Source: Entomobacter blattae
GTDB taxonomy: Bacteria > Pseudomonadota > Alphaproteobacteria > Acetobacterales > Acetobacteraceae
NCBI RefSeq assembly: GCF_014672835.1
Contig: NZ_CP060244.1
Location: 212,501-276,500 of the forward strand
Length of the DNA: 64,000 nucleotides
Direction of reading: 5' to 3'
Under the pieces are notes generated by a model. That model was not told where the DNA came from. It saw nothing but the letters and a program-made list of their open reading frames with translations, and searched no databases. Positions 30,167 to 39,163 of this stretch are shown piece by piece (the stretch's first letter is position 1; each line of letters opens with the position of its first letter). The translations under genes were made by a program, and so were the position numbers.

Positions 30167-31051
30167 ATGCATTCCTCTGCATCTTCCTTGCAAAGGCATA
30201 AAATTTCATCTGTCGTCAAAAAACGGCGGCTCATGAACCAAATAAGCTGCTTGCTGGCATGGGGGGCTACAGCCCTTGTGGTGATGGTGATTTTTTCCAT
30301 TCTCCTCACCCTGCTATGGAATGGAATAAGGGGCTTAACCCTCTTTACCTTTACCCATATTACGGCAGCTCAAGGCCTGCCAGGGGGGTTACTGAATGCC
30401 ATTATGGGCAGCCTTATTCAGGTCAGTCTTGCCACCTGCCTTGGCACCCCTTTAGGAATTCTGGCAGGAATTTTCCTTTCTGAGTTTAACCGCTTCCCCG
30501 CTCTGTCCAGTGCGGTGCGTTTTGTCTCTGACATGCTGCTTTCAGCACCTTCTATTTTAATTGGATTATTTGTCTACCTTCTCCTTGTCGCCAGTGTTGG
30601 CCATTTCTCTGGCTTTGCAGGGGCCTGTGCCTTAGCGATCCTCATTATTCCCGTCATTATTCGCACAACTGAGGATTCCCTTCACCTGGTTCCTTCAGCG
30701 TTAAGAGAAGCAGGAGCAGCCTTGGGAACAGCCAAATGGAAAACTGTGCTGTTTATCTGCCTTCCTTCTGCTAAAACTGGGATATTAACCGGAATTTTAC
30801 TAGGGATCGCCCGCATCTCTGGGGAGACAGCGCCCTTACTTTTTACCTCCCTCGGTAATATGGACTGGTCCATCGACCTCGCCAAACCCATGGCAAGCCT
30901 ACCGCTTGTTATTTACGCTTATATTGATTCTGCTGACACAGCCTGGATCCACCTTGCCTGGACAGCCGCACTGCTTATTACCATAGGCGTTTTAGGGCTT
31001 AATATTGTGGCCCGCTCATTTCTTTCCACCCCAGCCCAAAAACAGAAATAA
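30167..31051 (+). CDS. pstA: Phosphate ABC transporter permease PstA
   Basis: Second channel subunit of the phosphate importer. The 294-residue protein has about six spans, the EAGAALGTAKWKTVLFICLP coupling loop near 183 and the PstA block ARISGETAPLLFTSLGN near 220. A basic N-terminus (RHKISSVVKKRR) precedes the first span and probably stays in the cytoplasm. Confidence 0.96.
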   Translation: MHSSASSLQRHKISSVVKKRRLMNQISCLLAWGATALVVMVIFSILLTLLWNGIRGLTLFTFTHITAAQGLPGGLLNAIMGSLIQVSLATCLGTPLGILAGIFLSEFNRFPALSSAVRFVSDMLLSAPSILIGLFVYLLLVASVGHFSGFAGACALAILIIPVIIRTTEDSLHLVPSALREAGAALGTAKWKTVLFICLPSAKTGILTGILLGIARISGETAPLLFTSLGNMDWSIDLAKPMASLPLVIYAYIDSADTAWIHLAWTAALLITIGVLGLNIVARSFLSTPAQKQK

Positions 31052-31053
31052 CC

Positions 31054-31830
31054 ATGACCCCTGCCCCAATAGAGAACAAGACCATCCTCTCCATCGAAAA
31101 ACTAAACTTTTTTTATGGCCACCAACAAACGCTCTACGACATTACAATGAATGTCCCTGCCTACAAGGTTACAGGCCTAATTGGCCCTTCAGGCTGTGGA
31201 AAATCAACCTTACTTCGCACCCTTAACCGAATGTATGATCTCTACCCCGAGCAACGCGCAGAAGGAACAGTTCTTTTTGAAGACTATGATATTCTTTCTA
31301 GCAAAATTGACCTCGATCTTTTACGCACAAAAATAGGGATGGTTTTTCAACGCCCCACAGCCTTTAGCATGTCCATTTTTGATAATATTGCCTTTGGGAT
31401 CCGCCTCCATGAAAAGTTGAATCTCACAGAGCTGGAAGAACGTATTACCAATGTTTTACAGCAAGTAACCCTATGGAACGAGGTTAAAGACCGCCTGCAT
31501 CATTCTGCCCTTTCCCTTTCTGGCGGCCAGCAGCAGCGCCTATGCATTGCCAGGGCTTTGGCCACCAAACCTGAGATCCTCCTCATGGATGAGCCAACAA
31601 GTGCCCTTGATCCTATCTCTACAGCTCATATTGAAGAATTACTCGACGAGATCTGTCAAAACCACAGTATTATTATTGTTACCCACAACCTTCAGCAAGC
31701 CGCCCGTTGCACAGACCAGGTTGGTTTTCTCTTTCAGGGAAAACTCGTGGAACTAAATGCCTCAGAAAAACTCTTTACTGCACCAGAAAACCCTCGCACA
31801 CAGGATTATATAACGGGCCGTTTCGGCTGA
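31054..31830 (+). CDS. pstB: Phosphate ABC transporter ATPase PstB
   Basis: ATPase that powers phosphate import through PstCA and also contributes to signalling to PhoR. The 258-residue protein has Walker A GPSGCGKST near 48, the PstB-typical LNRMYDL directly after, signature LSGGQQQRL near 158 and Walker B ILLMDEPTSALDP near 178. It begins two bases after the pstA stop. Confidence 0.97.
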   Translation: MTPAPIENKTILSIEKLNFFYGHQQTLYDITMNVPAYKVTGLIGPSGCGKSTLLRTLNRMYDLYPEQRAEGTVLFEDYDILSSKIDLDLLRTKIGMVFQRPTAFSMSIFDNIAFGIRLHEKLNLTELEERITNVLQQVTLWNEVKDRLHHSALSLSGGQQQRLCIARALATKPEILLMDEPTSALDPISTAHIEELLDEICQNHSIIIVTHNLQQAARCTDQVGFLFQGKLVELNASEKLFTAPENPRTQDYITGRFG

Positions 31831-31843
31831 AGGATATTGCCCC

Positions 31844-32554
31844 ATGACATCTCAAAAACATACCGTTCATAGTTACGAAAAAGAGCTTTCTTACCTTAAA
31901 GAGCTATTACTGCGCATGTCTGGTCTTGTAGAGCAGCAATTTTCAAATGCAATTAACCTTTTATTGCAAGGACAAAATACAGCCCTTGCCCAAAACATCA
32001 TAAGAGCAGATCAAAAAACAGACAGTCTTGAAAAAGAAATAGAAATCAACGCCATTAAACTTTTAGCGTTAAGGGCCCCCATGGCCCAGGATCTTCGAGA
32101 AATTGTCTCCTCCCTTAAGATCAGTGCCAATCTTGAACGCATTGGCGATCTTGCTGCCAATATTGCCAGACGCTTCACCGAAATAGGCGATATTAACACC
32201 CTTCCCCCTCTCTCCTCACTCATAACCATGGGTAAACGCATTGAGGATAACCTGCAAAAAACCATTCAGGCCCTTACCCAACTTGATAAGGATATGGTGT
32301 TCTATCTCTGGGCGGCGGATGAACAAATCGACCAATTCTATATCAATGTTTTATGTGAAATTACCAACTATATGACTGAGCATAAAGAGTATGTCACACC
32401 CTGTTCACATCTCCTCTTTATTGCCAAAAATATGGAGAGAATTGGCGACCATATTACAAATATTTCAGAATATGTTTATTATATTGTCACTGGCGATCTT
32501 CTCCCCTCAAATATCAGGAGCGAAAAAAATTCTCCTGCTTACAAAAACACATAA
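31844..32554 (+). CDS. phoU: Phosphate signalling protein PhoU
   Basis: Links the Pst transporter to PhoR and represses the Pho response when phosphate is ample. The 236-residue protein consists of two repeated three-helix bundles, each with the metal-binding type motif: LERIGDLAANIARR near 102 and MERIGDHITNISEY near 203. Its TAA overlaps the phoB ATG (TAATG), so translation is likely coupled. Confidence 0.96.
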   Translation: MTSQKHTVHSYEKELSYLKELLLRMSGLVEQQFSNAINLLLQGQNTALAQNIIRADQKTDSLEKEIEINAIKLLALRAPMAQDLREIVSSLKISANLERIGDLAANIARRFTEIGDINTLPPLSSLITMGKRIEDNLQKTIQALTQLDKDMVFYLWAADEQIDQFYINVLCEITNYMTEHKEYVTPCSHLLFIAKNMERIGDHITNISEYVYYIVTGDLLPSNIRSEKNSPAYKNT

Positions 32555-33279
32555 TGAAAGAGAGACGATTGCCCCATCCCCCCTATATTCTGATAGTGGA
32601 AGATGATGCTGCCATTACTTTGCTGCTCACTTATAATCTTACCCAGGCAGGTTTTGAAGTTAGCACGGCTGGAACAGGAAAAGAAGCCTTGGAAAAAATC
32701 AATGCCCGCCTGCCCGATGCTATTATTCTTGATTGGATGCTTCCAGTCTTCTCAGGCATAGAGGTGTGCCAGAAAATCCGTGCCACCCCGCATCTTCAGA
32801 ATCTGCCCATTCTTATGTTAACAGCACGCAATAAAGAAGAAGATACCATCAATAGCTTTACAAGTGGAGCCGATGATTTTGTTACCAAACCTTTTAGCAT
32901 TACTCCCCTTATCTTGCGTTTACGGGCCCTTTTAAAACGCTCCCACCCTGCTCAAAACCACCATAGCCCAATACTGACCTTTCATGATGTCACTATGAAT
33001 CTACAAGAGCACAAAGTCCAAAGAGGACAGCGTAATATTTTGCTTGGCCCGACCGAATTTAAAATGCTTGAGCTTTTTTTACGCAACCCTCGTAGGGTTT
33101 TTTCCCGTAATGATTTGCTAAATATTTTATGGAGTGCACATAATATCAACGTAGAAGCCAGAACGATTGATGTTCATATCCGACGGTTAAGACGAGAACT
33201 CAATGCCGAAAATGAACCCGATATTATTCGTACCATACGGTCTGCCGGTTACGCCCTCGATCTCGTCTCAGCTTCATAA
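32554..33279 (+). CDS. phoB: Phosphate regulon response regulator PhoB
   Basis: OmpR-type regulator that activates pst and other Pho genes. The 241-residue protein has a receiver domain with the acidic pair in VEDDAA, the phosphorylated aspartate in AIILDWMLP near 60 and the conserved lysine in FVTKPFS near 113, then a winged helix ending in the recognition stretch NVEARTIDVHIRRLRREL near 200. phoR begins inside or just after its 3' end. Confidence 0.96.
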   Translation: MKERRLPHPPYILIVEDDAAITLLLTYNLTQAGFEVSTAGTGKEALEKINARLPDAIILDWMLPVFSGIEVCQKIRATPHLQNLPILMLTARNKEEDTINSFTSGADDFVTKPFSITPLILRLRALLKRSHPAQNHHSPILTFHDVTMNLQEHKVQRGQRNILLGPTEFKMLELFLRNPRRVFSRNDLLNILWSAHNINVEARTIDVHIRRLRRELNAENEPDIIRTIRSAGYALDLVSAS

Positions 33280-33292
33280 AATAAGACAGAGT

Positions 33293-34465
33293 ATGGTGTT
33301 TTTCGTTACCTTCATTGCCATAAGCAGCCTAATAGGGTGGGGAATAACCATCTTTGCTTATCATTCAAACCAGAAAAAACAACGCCTGACCGCACTCTAT
33401 AAACAAAAGGAAAGTAAGGAACATCTTCAACAATATATCTATGAAGTTCTTCTCCAAATGGTAGAAACCCTCCCACATAACCTAATCTTAATGAATAAAG
33501 AGGGGGCTCTCCTTTACACCAATTCTCACGCGAAGCAGTCACTCGATTATGACCTTCATACCCTTCTTCGCCATCCACAATTTTTTCTACACAGAGACCG
33601 AATTTTAATACGGAAATCCTCTTCTTTCCACATTACCCTTACCATCGGTTCAATACGTCATTTTCACGTAACCATGCAGGCAACTACCCTCGCCCATTAC
33701 CCAGACACTCTCATTCTTATTGGCATTACAAACCAAAGCCATCAACATACTCTGGAGCAAACTCAAAATGACTTTATTGCCAATGCAAGCCACGAACTTC
33801 GTACCCCGCTAACAGCCCTTAAGGGACTTATGGAGACCATACTAGGCCCTGCCAAAAAAGATGAGCAGGCAAAATCGGCCTTCTTGCAGGTCATAAATGA
33901 AAAGATTCACTACATGATCAACCTTACCGATAATCTTTTGTACCTTTCCCAGCTTCAATCCAGCTTTACTCCAGTCCCTAAGAAGCCTACACACCTTACT
34001 GACATAACCCGTAAAATTGTTGACGATATGCGCCTTTCCTTTCCTCACATCAACTTTGAGCTCCAACACCCCGCCGCCTTTCCACCCATTACAGCCAACA
34101 CAACGCTGATTGAGCAAATGATAAGAAATATTATGGAAAATGCCGTACGATATGCTGGAAAAGGGCAGATATCCCAAGGCCATATTACCCTCTCCTTACA
34201 GGAAGTAAGAGAAGGAAAAAAACAAAAATGGCCCGATAATCACGGAATGCTTTTACAAATTGAGGATAATGGTCCAGGGATACTACCGCAGCATATTCCC
34301 AAATTGACCGAACGATTTTACCGTGCCGATCTTCACTCACCCGGCAGTGGCATTGGACTTGCCATTGTACAACACATCGTCAACAGCCATAATGGGCAGA
34401 TAAAAATAGAAAGCCAACTCAATAAGGGAAGCCGTTTTTCTATATGGCTTCCCCTTGAGAGATAA
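33293..34465 (+). CDS. phoR: Phosphate regulon sensor kinase PhoR
   Basis: Histidine kinase that phosphorylates PhoB when phosphate is scarce. I prefer ATG 33293 (390 residues), because it opens directly with a membrane span (VFFVTFIAISSLIGWGITIF) and starts just after the phoB stop. An alternative start at 33203 would overlap phoB by 77 bases. A PAS-like region (about 50-145) precedes the H-box ASHELRTPLTAL with the phosphorylated His at 167. ATP-binding boxes follow: N in IMENAVRYA, DNGPGI and GSGIGLAIV. Only one clear span is present, so sensing is probably through PstB/PhoU. It ends 23 bases from the convergent gntK. Confidence 0.93.
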   Translation: MVFFVTFIAISSLIGWGITIFAYHSNQKKQRLTALYKQKESKEHLQQYIYEVLLQMVETLPHNLILMNKEGALLYTNSHAKQSLDYDLHTLLRHPQFFLHRDRILIRKSSSFHITLTIGSIRHFHVTMQATTLAHYPDTLILIGITNQSHQHTLEQTQNDFIANASHELRTPLTALKGLMETILGPAKKDEQAKSAFLQVINEKIHYMINLTDNLLYLSQLQSSFTPVPKKPTHLTDITRKIVDDMRLSFPHINFELQHPAAFPPITANTTLIEQMIRNIMENAVRYAGKGQISQGHITLSLQEVREGKKQKWPDNHGMLLQIEDNGPGILPQHIPKLTERFYRADLHSPGSGIGLAIVQHIVNSHNGQIKIESQLNKGSRFSIWLPLER

Positions 34466-34488
34466 ACCCTTTAAAAGCTCTGGATTTT

Positions 34489-35055
34489 CTAAAGTTGTTT
34501 TTCAAGAGAATCAAGCACTATACGCACCGTTTCCTCTGGCGTCTGCACAACATCCACCACAATAGGATTTTCATCCTGCCCGGGGGGTTCCAAGGTAGCC
34601 AACTGACTGGGAAGCAAACTAGGAGGCATGTAATGGCCAACTCTCTTCTTCATCCGATCCTCTAAAACAGCTTGAGGCACATTTAAATAGACAAAACGGA
34701 CACTGTTGCCCATATCGCCCCGCAACAAGTCACGATATTTCCGCTTTAAGGCTGAACAGGTTAAAATGCCAGCGCCATGCTGAGCATGAATGCTTTGAAT
34801 CCACTCATGGCATTTTTCCAGCCAAGGATATCTATCTTCATCCGTTAAAGGAACTCCAGAAGCCATTTTATCGACGTTCGCTTTTGGATGCAGGGAATCC
34901 CCTTCCTGATAAGGCCAACCCAATGCTTCTTGCAAACCTTGAGCTACGGTTGTTTTTCCACACCCTGAAACCCCCATAATAACAAGAATGGCTTTTTTCA
35001 CAGCTTGCTGATAAGCAAGACGCTCTTCTTGTGTTAAATGCTCCATGATACTCAT
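34489..35055 (-). CDS. gntK: Gluconokinase
   Basis: Phosphorylates gluconate to 6-phosphogluconate, feeding the pentose-phosphate pathway. The 188-residue protein has the P-loop GVSGCGKTT near 28-36, the substrate block YQEGDSLHPKANVDKMASG near 48 and ACSALKRKYRDLLR-like TCSALKRKYRDLL near 100, all typical of GntK. The start may be Met1 or Met4. It is the last gene of the minus-strand sugar-phosphate cluster, three bases after rpiA. Confidence 0.95.
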   Translation of the reverse strand: MSIMEHLTQEERLAYQQAVKKAILVIMGVSGCGKTTVAQGLQEALGWPYQEGDSLHPKANVDKMASGVPLTDEDRYPWLEKCHEWIQSIHAQHGAGILTCSALKRKYRDLLRGDMGNSVRFVYLNVPQAVLEDRMKKRVGHYMPPSLLPSQLATLEPPGQDENPIVVDVVQTPEETVRIVLDSLEKQL

Positions 35056-35058
35056 TTA

Positions 35059-35751
35059 TTAATGCTCCAAACGCTTGATACCGTGGCTTCCTGCTATCAA
35101 CACCTCCGCTGTGCGATCAATAAACAGGCCACTTTCAACAACACCCACCACACTGCCAATATCACGCTCAAGCTTTCTGGCGTCTTTTACCTCTTTAAAA
35201 TGGCAGTCCAATATTATATTACCACCATCTGTAATAAACAGCTTTCCATCATTTCCCCATCTCTGGGCAACCTGTGCTCCTAAATGAGAAAGCTGATGCG
35301 CTGTACTTTCCCAACCAAAAGGAGTAACCTCTACCGGAACTGGGGTATGTTCTCCCAATTGTTTAACCATCTTTGTTTCATCTGCCACAATCACCAATTT
35401 TTTAGATGCAGCAGCAACAATTTTTTCCCGTAAAAGAGCCCCTCCCAACCCCTTAATAAGATTAAGGCTCCCTTCTTCAATCTCATCGGCGCCATCAAAA
35501 GTAACATCTATAACAGAATGATGGATAAAATCCGTTAACTCTATTCCTAAAGAAATCGCAAGTTTTGCGGTTGCCACCGATGTTGGAATGCCAATACATC
35601 TAAGCCCTTGCTGAGTAACCCGCCTTCCGAGCGATTCCACAAAGCAGGTCGCCGTGCTCCCACTTCCTAACCCAACGATCATGCCATCCTGAACCAGGGA
35701 TGCTGCGATTTCTCCGACTTCTTTTTTGTACGGAAGTGCAATATCAGACAT
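35059..35751 (-). CDS. rpiA: Ribose-5-phosphate isomerase A
   Basis: Interconverts ribulose 5-phosphate and ribose 5-phosphate. The 230-residue protein shows GLGSGSTA near 27, the catalytic region DVTFDGADEIEEGSLNLIKGLGGALLREK near 82-110 with the acidic residues in DGADE, and KLVIVADETK near 117. It sits between pgl and gntK in the same direction. Confidence 0.96.
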   Translation of the reverse strand: MSDIALPYKKEVGEIAASLVQDGMIVGLGSGSTATCFVESLGRRVTQQGLRCIGIPTSVATAKLAISLGIELTDFIHHSVIDVTFDGADEIEEGSLNLIKGLGGALLREKIVAAASKKLVIVADETKMVKQLGEHTPVPVEVTPFGWESTAHQLSHLGAQVAQRWGNDGKLFITDGGNIILDCHFKEVKDARKLERDIGSVVGVVESGLFIDRTAEVLIAGSHGIKRLEH

Positions 35752-35813
35752 TCTTTACAACTTTCATCTCTCATGAAACGAATAACAAGGCGCAAACTCT
35801 TTCCTAAGGTTTT

Positions 35814-36548
35814 TTACTCCACAACAGCCTTATCAACCAACCACACAAGTGTTCCTTCGGTTGTAATATGGCTTGCTACTTCTGCTGGATCACCAGCCCT
35901 AACACGGGCAAATACTTCTTTTTTGCTCGCACCGTTTAACATAAAGACAACATGACGGCTTGAGTGAATGGCTGGAAAAGTTAACGTCACCCGAGTATAT
36001 GGGGCATCATCAGGTACACAGGTTGAAACCCATTTTATTTTTTCCTGAAGCACGGGAGTCCGTGGGAAAAGAGAAGCCGTATGGCCATTTTCCCCCAACC
36101 CCAGCAAGACAACATCAAATAGCGGCTGACCAGGCTTAAGCCCCTTTGCACCATAAATACTTTCAAGCTCCCCTTGATAGGATTCCGCAGCGGCCTCCGC
36201 AGAATTTCCATAACGAATAGGGTGGATGTTGCTTTCGGGAATCTTGATATGATCCAACAAAGCTTCTTTAACCATATGATAATTACTGGCAGGATCCGTG
36301 GGGAGAACAAAGCGCTCATCCCCAAAAAACAGATGAACGGTCTGCCAAGGCATACGGGTTGCAAACTCAGCGGTCGCCAAAATCTCATAAAGCCGTTTAG
36401 GAGTAGAGCCCCCTGAAAGGGCGAGAATAAACGGGGCCCCTTTTTTTGCCAAAGCCTGCTCACAGAGCCATTTGGCTGTATGATAGGCAATGGCCTCTCC
36501 ATTCTCAAAAACTTCAATATCACCAGATTTTACGTCACTTCCACTCAT
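35814..36548 (-). CDS. pgl: 6-phosphogluconolactonase
   Basis: Opens 6-phosphogluconolactone made by Zwf. DevB/SOL family, about 244 residues from the preferred start at 36548 (MSGSDVKSG), which has GAGAGG six bases upstream; a longer reading frame begins at 36572. Diagnostic blocks are LALSGGSTPKRLYEIL near 42, VHLFFGDERFVLPTDPASNY near 72 and LLGLGENGHTASLFP near 143. It is followed 62 bases on by rpiA. Confidence 0.95.
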   Translation of the reverse strand: MSGSDVKSGDIEVFENGEAIAYHTAKWLCEQALAKKGAPFILALSGGSTPKRLYEILATAEFATRMPWQTVHLFFGDERFVLPTDPASNYHMVKEALLDHIKIPESNIHPIRYGNSAEAAAESYQGELESIYGAKGLKPGQPLFDVVLLGLGENGHTASLFPRTPVLQEKIKWVSTCVPDDAPYTRVTLTFPAIHSSRHVVFMLNGASKKEVFARVRAGDPAEVASHITTEGTLVWLVDKAVVE

Positions 36549-36673
36549 CGCAGCCTCTCTTAAACAAACCAATCCATTATTTTTTCAATAAAACTAAACG
36601 ACGCGTATGTTTTTTAACAAATACGTGCAATCTGTTCCAAAAATCTTACAAAACCCTACCCTTTCCTGAATCA

Positions 36674-37483
36674 TCAAGAAAGAACGTAGTGCTTAATGGC
36701 CTCTGCCCATCCCTCTTCCTCATTTGAGCCTGTTACAAAATCGGCTTCTGCCTTTACATGAGCAGAGGCATTCCCCATAGCGATAGAAAACCCTGCCTCC
36801 TGAAACATAGGAATATCGTTATCCATATCACCAATACAAAGAGTTTGTTCTAACGGAACCTGCATGATTTCTGCCAAATGCCGTAAAGCATGCCCTTTGG
36901 TCGCCTGAATATGGGTAATATCCAAATAATGCCCTGTTGAATGGGCAATATTGATTTGGGAAGCATAGTTTTGTAAGAGGTTTTTCTTGACCTCTTCTAA
37001 TATGTCCGGCTTCCGGCTAACCCCCATAATTTTTTCAATCCCCACATCCTTCCCCATATCCTTCATCGTACTTTGAGCTCGCCTAATAGGAGCCATTTGT
37101 AAGACAGATTCTTCATCTTCAACGTAATCCTGGCTATTTTCCCCAACAAACCATTCCTCACCAGAGAAAAGCCATACATCCACCCCCAACGTCTGCAAAT
37201 ATGCGACTATATCAGAGACCAAACCCGCGGATAAAGAATACCGAACCAGAACTTTACCAGCCTCATCCACAACAAGACCCCCATTATATCCCGCTGCAGG
37301 GGTCTGTAATTTTAATTGAGACAAAAACATCCTCATCCCCTTTGGGGGACGGCTACTCACCAAACATAAACGAATACCTGCAACTTGTAGGCCATTTACA
37401 ACATCTACGGTCTCAGCCAACAGCTTTTTCCTACTGGTTACCAGTGTTCCATCTATATCTGATACAACAAGTTTATAAACCAT
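36674..37483 (-). CDS. Cof-type HAD-superfamily phosphatase
   Basis: A 269-residue haloacid-dehalogenase-like phosphatase of the Cof subfamily, acting on a small phosphorylated metabolite. Motif I is SDIDGTL near 8-14, with the nucleophile and acid aspartates both present. Motif IV is GDMDNDIPMFQEAG near 217, and a C2 cap lies between. Its place between zwf and pgl suggests a sugar-phosphate substrate, but Cof enzymes are promiscuous and no specific reaction can be claimed. Confidence 0.88.
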   Translation of the reverse strand: MVYKLVVSDIDGTLVTSRKKLLAETVDVVNGLQVAGIRLCLVSSRPPKGMRMFLSQLKLQTPAAGYNGGLVVDEAGKVLVRYSLSAGLVSDIVAYLQTLGVDVWLFSGEEWFVGENSQDYVEDEESVLQMAPIRRAQSTMKDMGKDVGIEKIMGVSRKPDILEEVKKNLLQNYASQINIAHSTGHYLDITHIQATKGHALRHLAEIMQVPLEQTLCIGDMDNDIPMFQEAGFSIAMGNASAHVKAEADFVTGSNEEEGWAEAIKHYVLS

Positions 37484-37577
37484 GGGCCAGTACTACCTTT
37501 GAAGCCGAGATATTTCTTTCTCTGGGAGAAATATTCTTCCACAAAAACAAAGAAGATTACGACAAAGCATATGCCTG

Positions 37578-39107
37578 TTATAGCTTAAGCCAATGCCGCC
37601 CGGTTTTAGACAAGAGTTCTTCTGCCTCATAGGGGCCTTCTGTCCCTGCAGGGTAAAAGCAGAGAGGGTCTTCATGATCTTTCCAGGCGTTTAGCGCTGG
37701 TTGAACGATCTCCCAGCCAGCTTCAATATTATCTGCCCGCTGAAACAACGTGGCATCCCCCACCATGCAATCATAAAGCAGGGTTTCATACCCAGTGCTT
37801 GGGCCTACGGTAAACCAGTCTGAATAATCAAAATTCATCCGAACCCCCCCAAGGCGCACCATAGGACCCGGCACCTTGGCTGAAAACTGTATGGTTACCC
37901 CTTCTTTAGGCTGGATATGCAAAACCATAATATTTGGGGTTAATTTTTCTACTGGTGTGTCCCGAAACAAGGCAAAGGGAGCCTGTTTAAAATGAATGGA
38001 AATTTCCGTCTTTCTATGCGCAAGTCTTTTACCCGTACGGATATAAAAAGGAACTCCCGCCCAACGCCAGTTATCGATTTGTAATTTCATGGCCACATAG
38101 GTCTCAGTTTGAGACTTTGCAGCAACACTCCCCTCACTACGGTAACCATCTACCGCAACACCCTCTATTGCCCCGGCTGTATATTGACCACGAACAATAT
38201 CAGCAGCTGTTGGCGGGGCAATCGCTGCCAAGACCTTTGTCTTTTCATCACGAACAGCGTCTGCCTCAAACGAAGTCGGTGCTTCCATAGCGATCATCGT
38301 TAAAAGCTGCATAATATGATTCGGGACCATATCTCTTAACGCCCCGGTGACTTCATAAAAACTACCACGTTTTTCAACACCCACCGTTTCTGCCGCTGTA
38401 ATCTGAATGTGATCTATATTCTGACGATTCCAAAGGGGCTCAAACATCCCGTTTGAAAACCGCAATGCCAGAATATTCTGCACCGTTTCCTTACCAAGAT
38501 AATGATCAATACGATAAATCTGTTTTTCAGAAAGGGTTTTGCTGAGTTCAGTATTAAGGGTTACAGCTGAGGCATAATCGGCCCCAAAAGGTTTTTCAAT
38601 AATAACCCTTCGATAGCAGTCTGGCTTCTCAACAGTCAGTGCTGCATTGCCAAGCTGATCGACAATAACACTAAAAAAGCGTGCGGCCACAGCAAGATAA
38701 AAAATACAGTTCGACTCCCCTAATAGCAGGGAAAGCTTGTCATAAGTGCTGCTTTCAGTAAAAGACCCTTGTAGAAAGGTCACACGCTCCATCAACCAGT
38801 CCCAGGTGGACTGTTCTAGAGCTACAGCATTTTTCCCGCGCCTTTCTACAAAGTCTTGCATCGTCGCCGTAAATTTTTGGCGTAGTATTTCCGTACTACT
38901 TTCAGACCAATCGACAGCAATAACAGAGAACTCTTCGTCAAGAAGTTGCGCCTGCGCAAGATTATAAATGGCCGGCATAAGCAGGCGCGTCGTTAAATCG
39001 CCACCACCGCCAAAAATAACAAACTTACAGGGTGGCCCTTTTTTAGGGGCACTTGGCTGAAACCCATCGTCAACCTCTATAAAAGAGTGGTCTTTCTTAC
39101 TATCCAT
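37578..39107 (-). CDS. zwf: Glucose-6-phosphate 1-dehydrogenase
   Basis: Oxidises glucose 6-phosphate to the lactone, the entry to the oxidative pentose-phosphate pathway. The 509-residue length is normal. The coenzyme loop reads FGGGGDLTTR near 31 where most enzymes have GASGDLA. The substrate block RIDHYLGKE near 195 contains the key lysine and histidine. A nonstandard loop like this could affect the NAD/NADP choice, which cannot be judged here. It lies between gnd and the HAD phosphatase gene. Confidence 0.96.
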   Translation of the reverse strand: MDSKKDHSFIEVDDGFQPSAPKKGPPCKFVIFGGGGDLTTRLLMPAIYNLAQAQLLDEEFSVIAVDWSESSTEILRQKFTATMQDFVERRGKNAVALEQSTWDWLMERVTFLQGSFTESSTYDKLSLLLGESNCIFYLAVAARFFSVIVDQLGNAALTVEKPDCYRRVIIEKPFGADYASAVTLNTELSKTLSEKQIYRIDHYLGKETVQNILALRFSNGMFEPLWNRQNIDHIQITAAETVGVEKRGSFYEVTGALRDMVPNHIMQLLTMIAMEAPTSFEADAVRDEKTKVLAAIAPPTAADIVRGQYTAGAIEGVAVDGYRSEGSVAAKSQTETYVAMKLQIDNWRWAGVPFYIRTGKRLAHRKTEISIHFKQAPFALFRDTPVEKLTPNIMVLHIQPKEGVTIQFSAKVPGPMVRLGGVRMNFDYSDWFTVGPSTGYETLLYDCMVGDATLFQRADNIEAGWEIVQPALNAWKDHEDPLCFYPAGTEGPYEAEELLSKTGRHWLKL

Positions 39108-39163
39108 TGGTCTGTTCTTTCACTGCTTTACTCTGGTTTTTCAGAGATGATAATGAAAAGCCA

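Noticed and set aside
33203-33292. Longer PhoR starting inside phoB
   Set aside because: The extra 30 residues are a second-frame reading of the phoB end and are not sensor-like. ATG 33293 opens directly with the membrane span.
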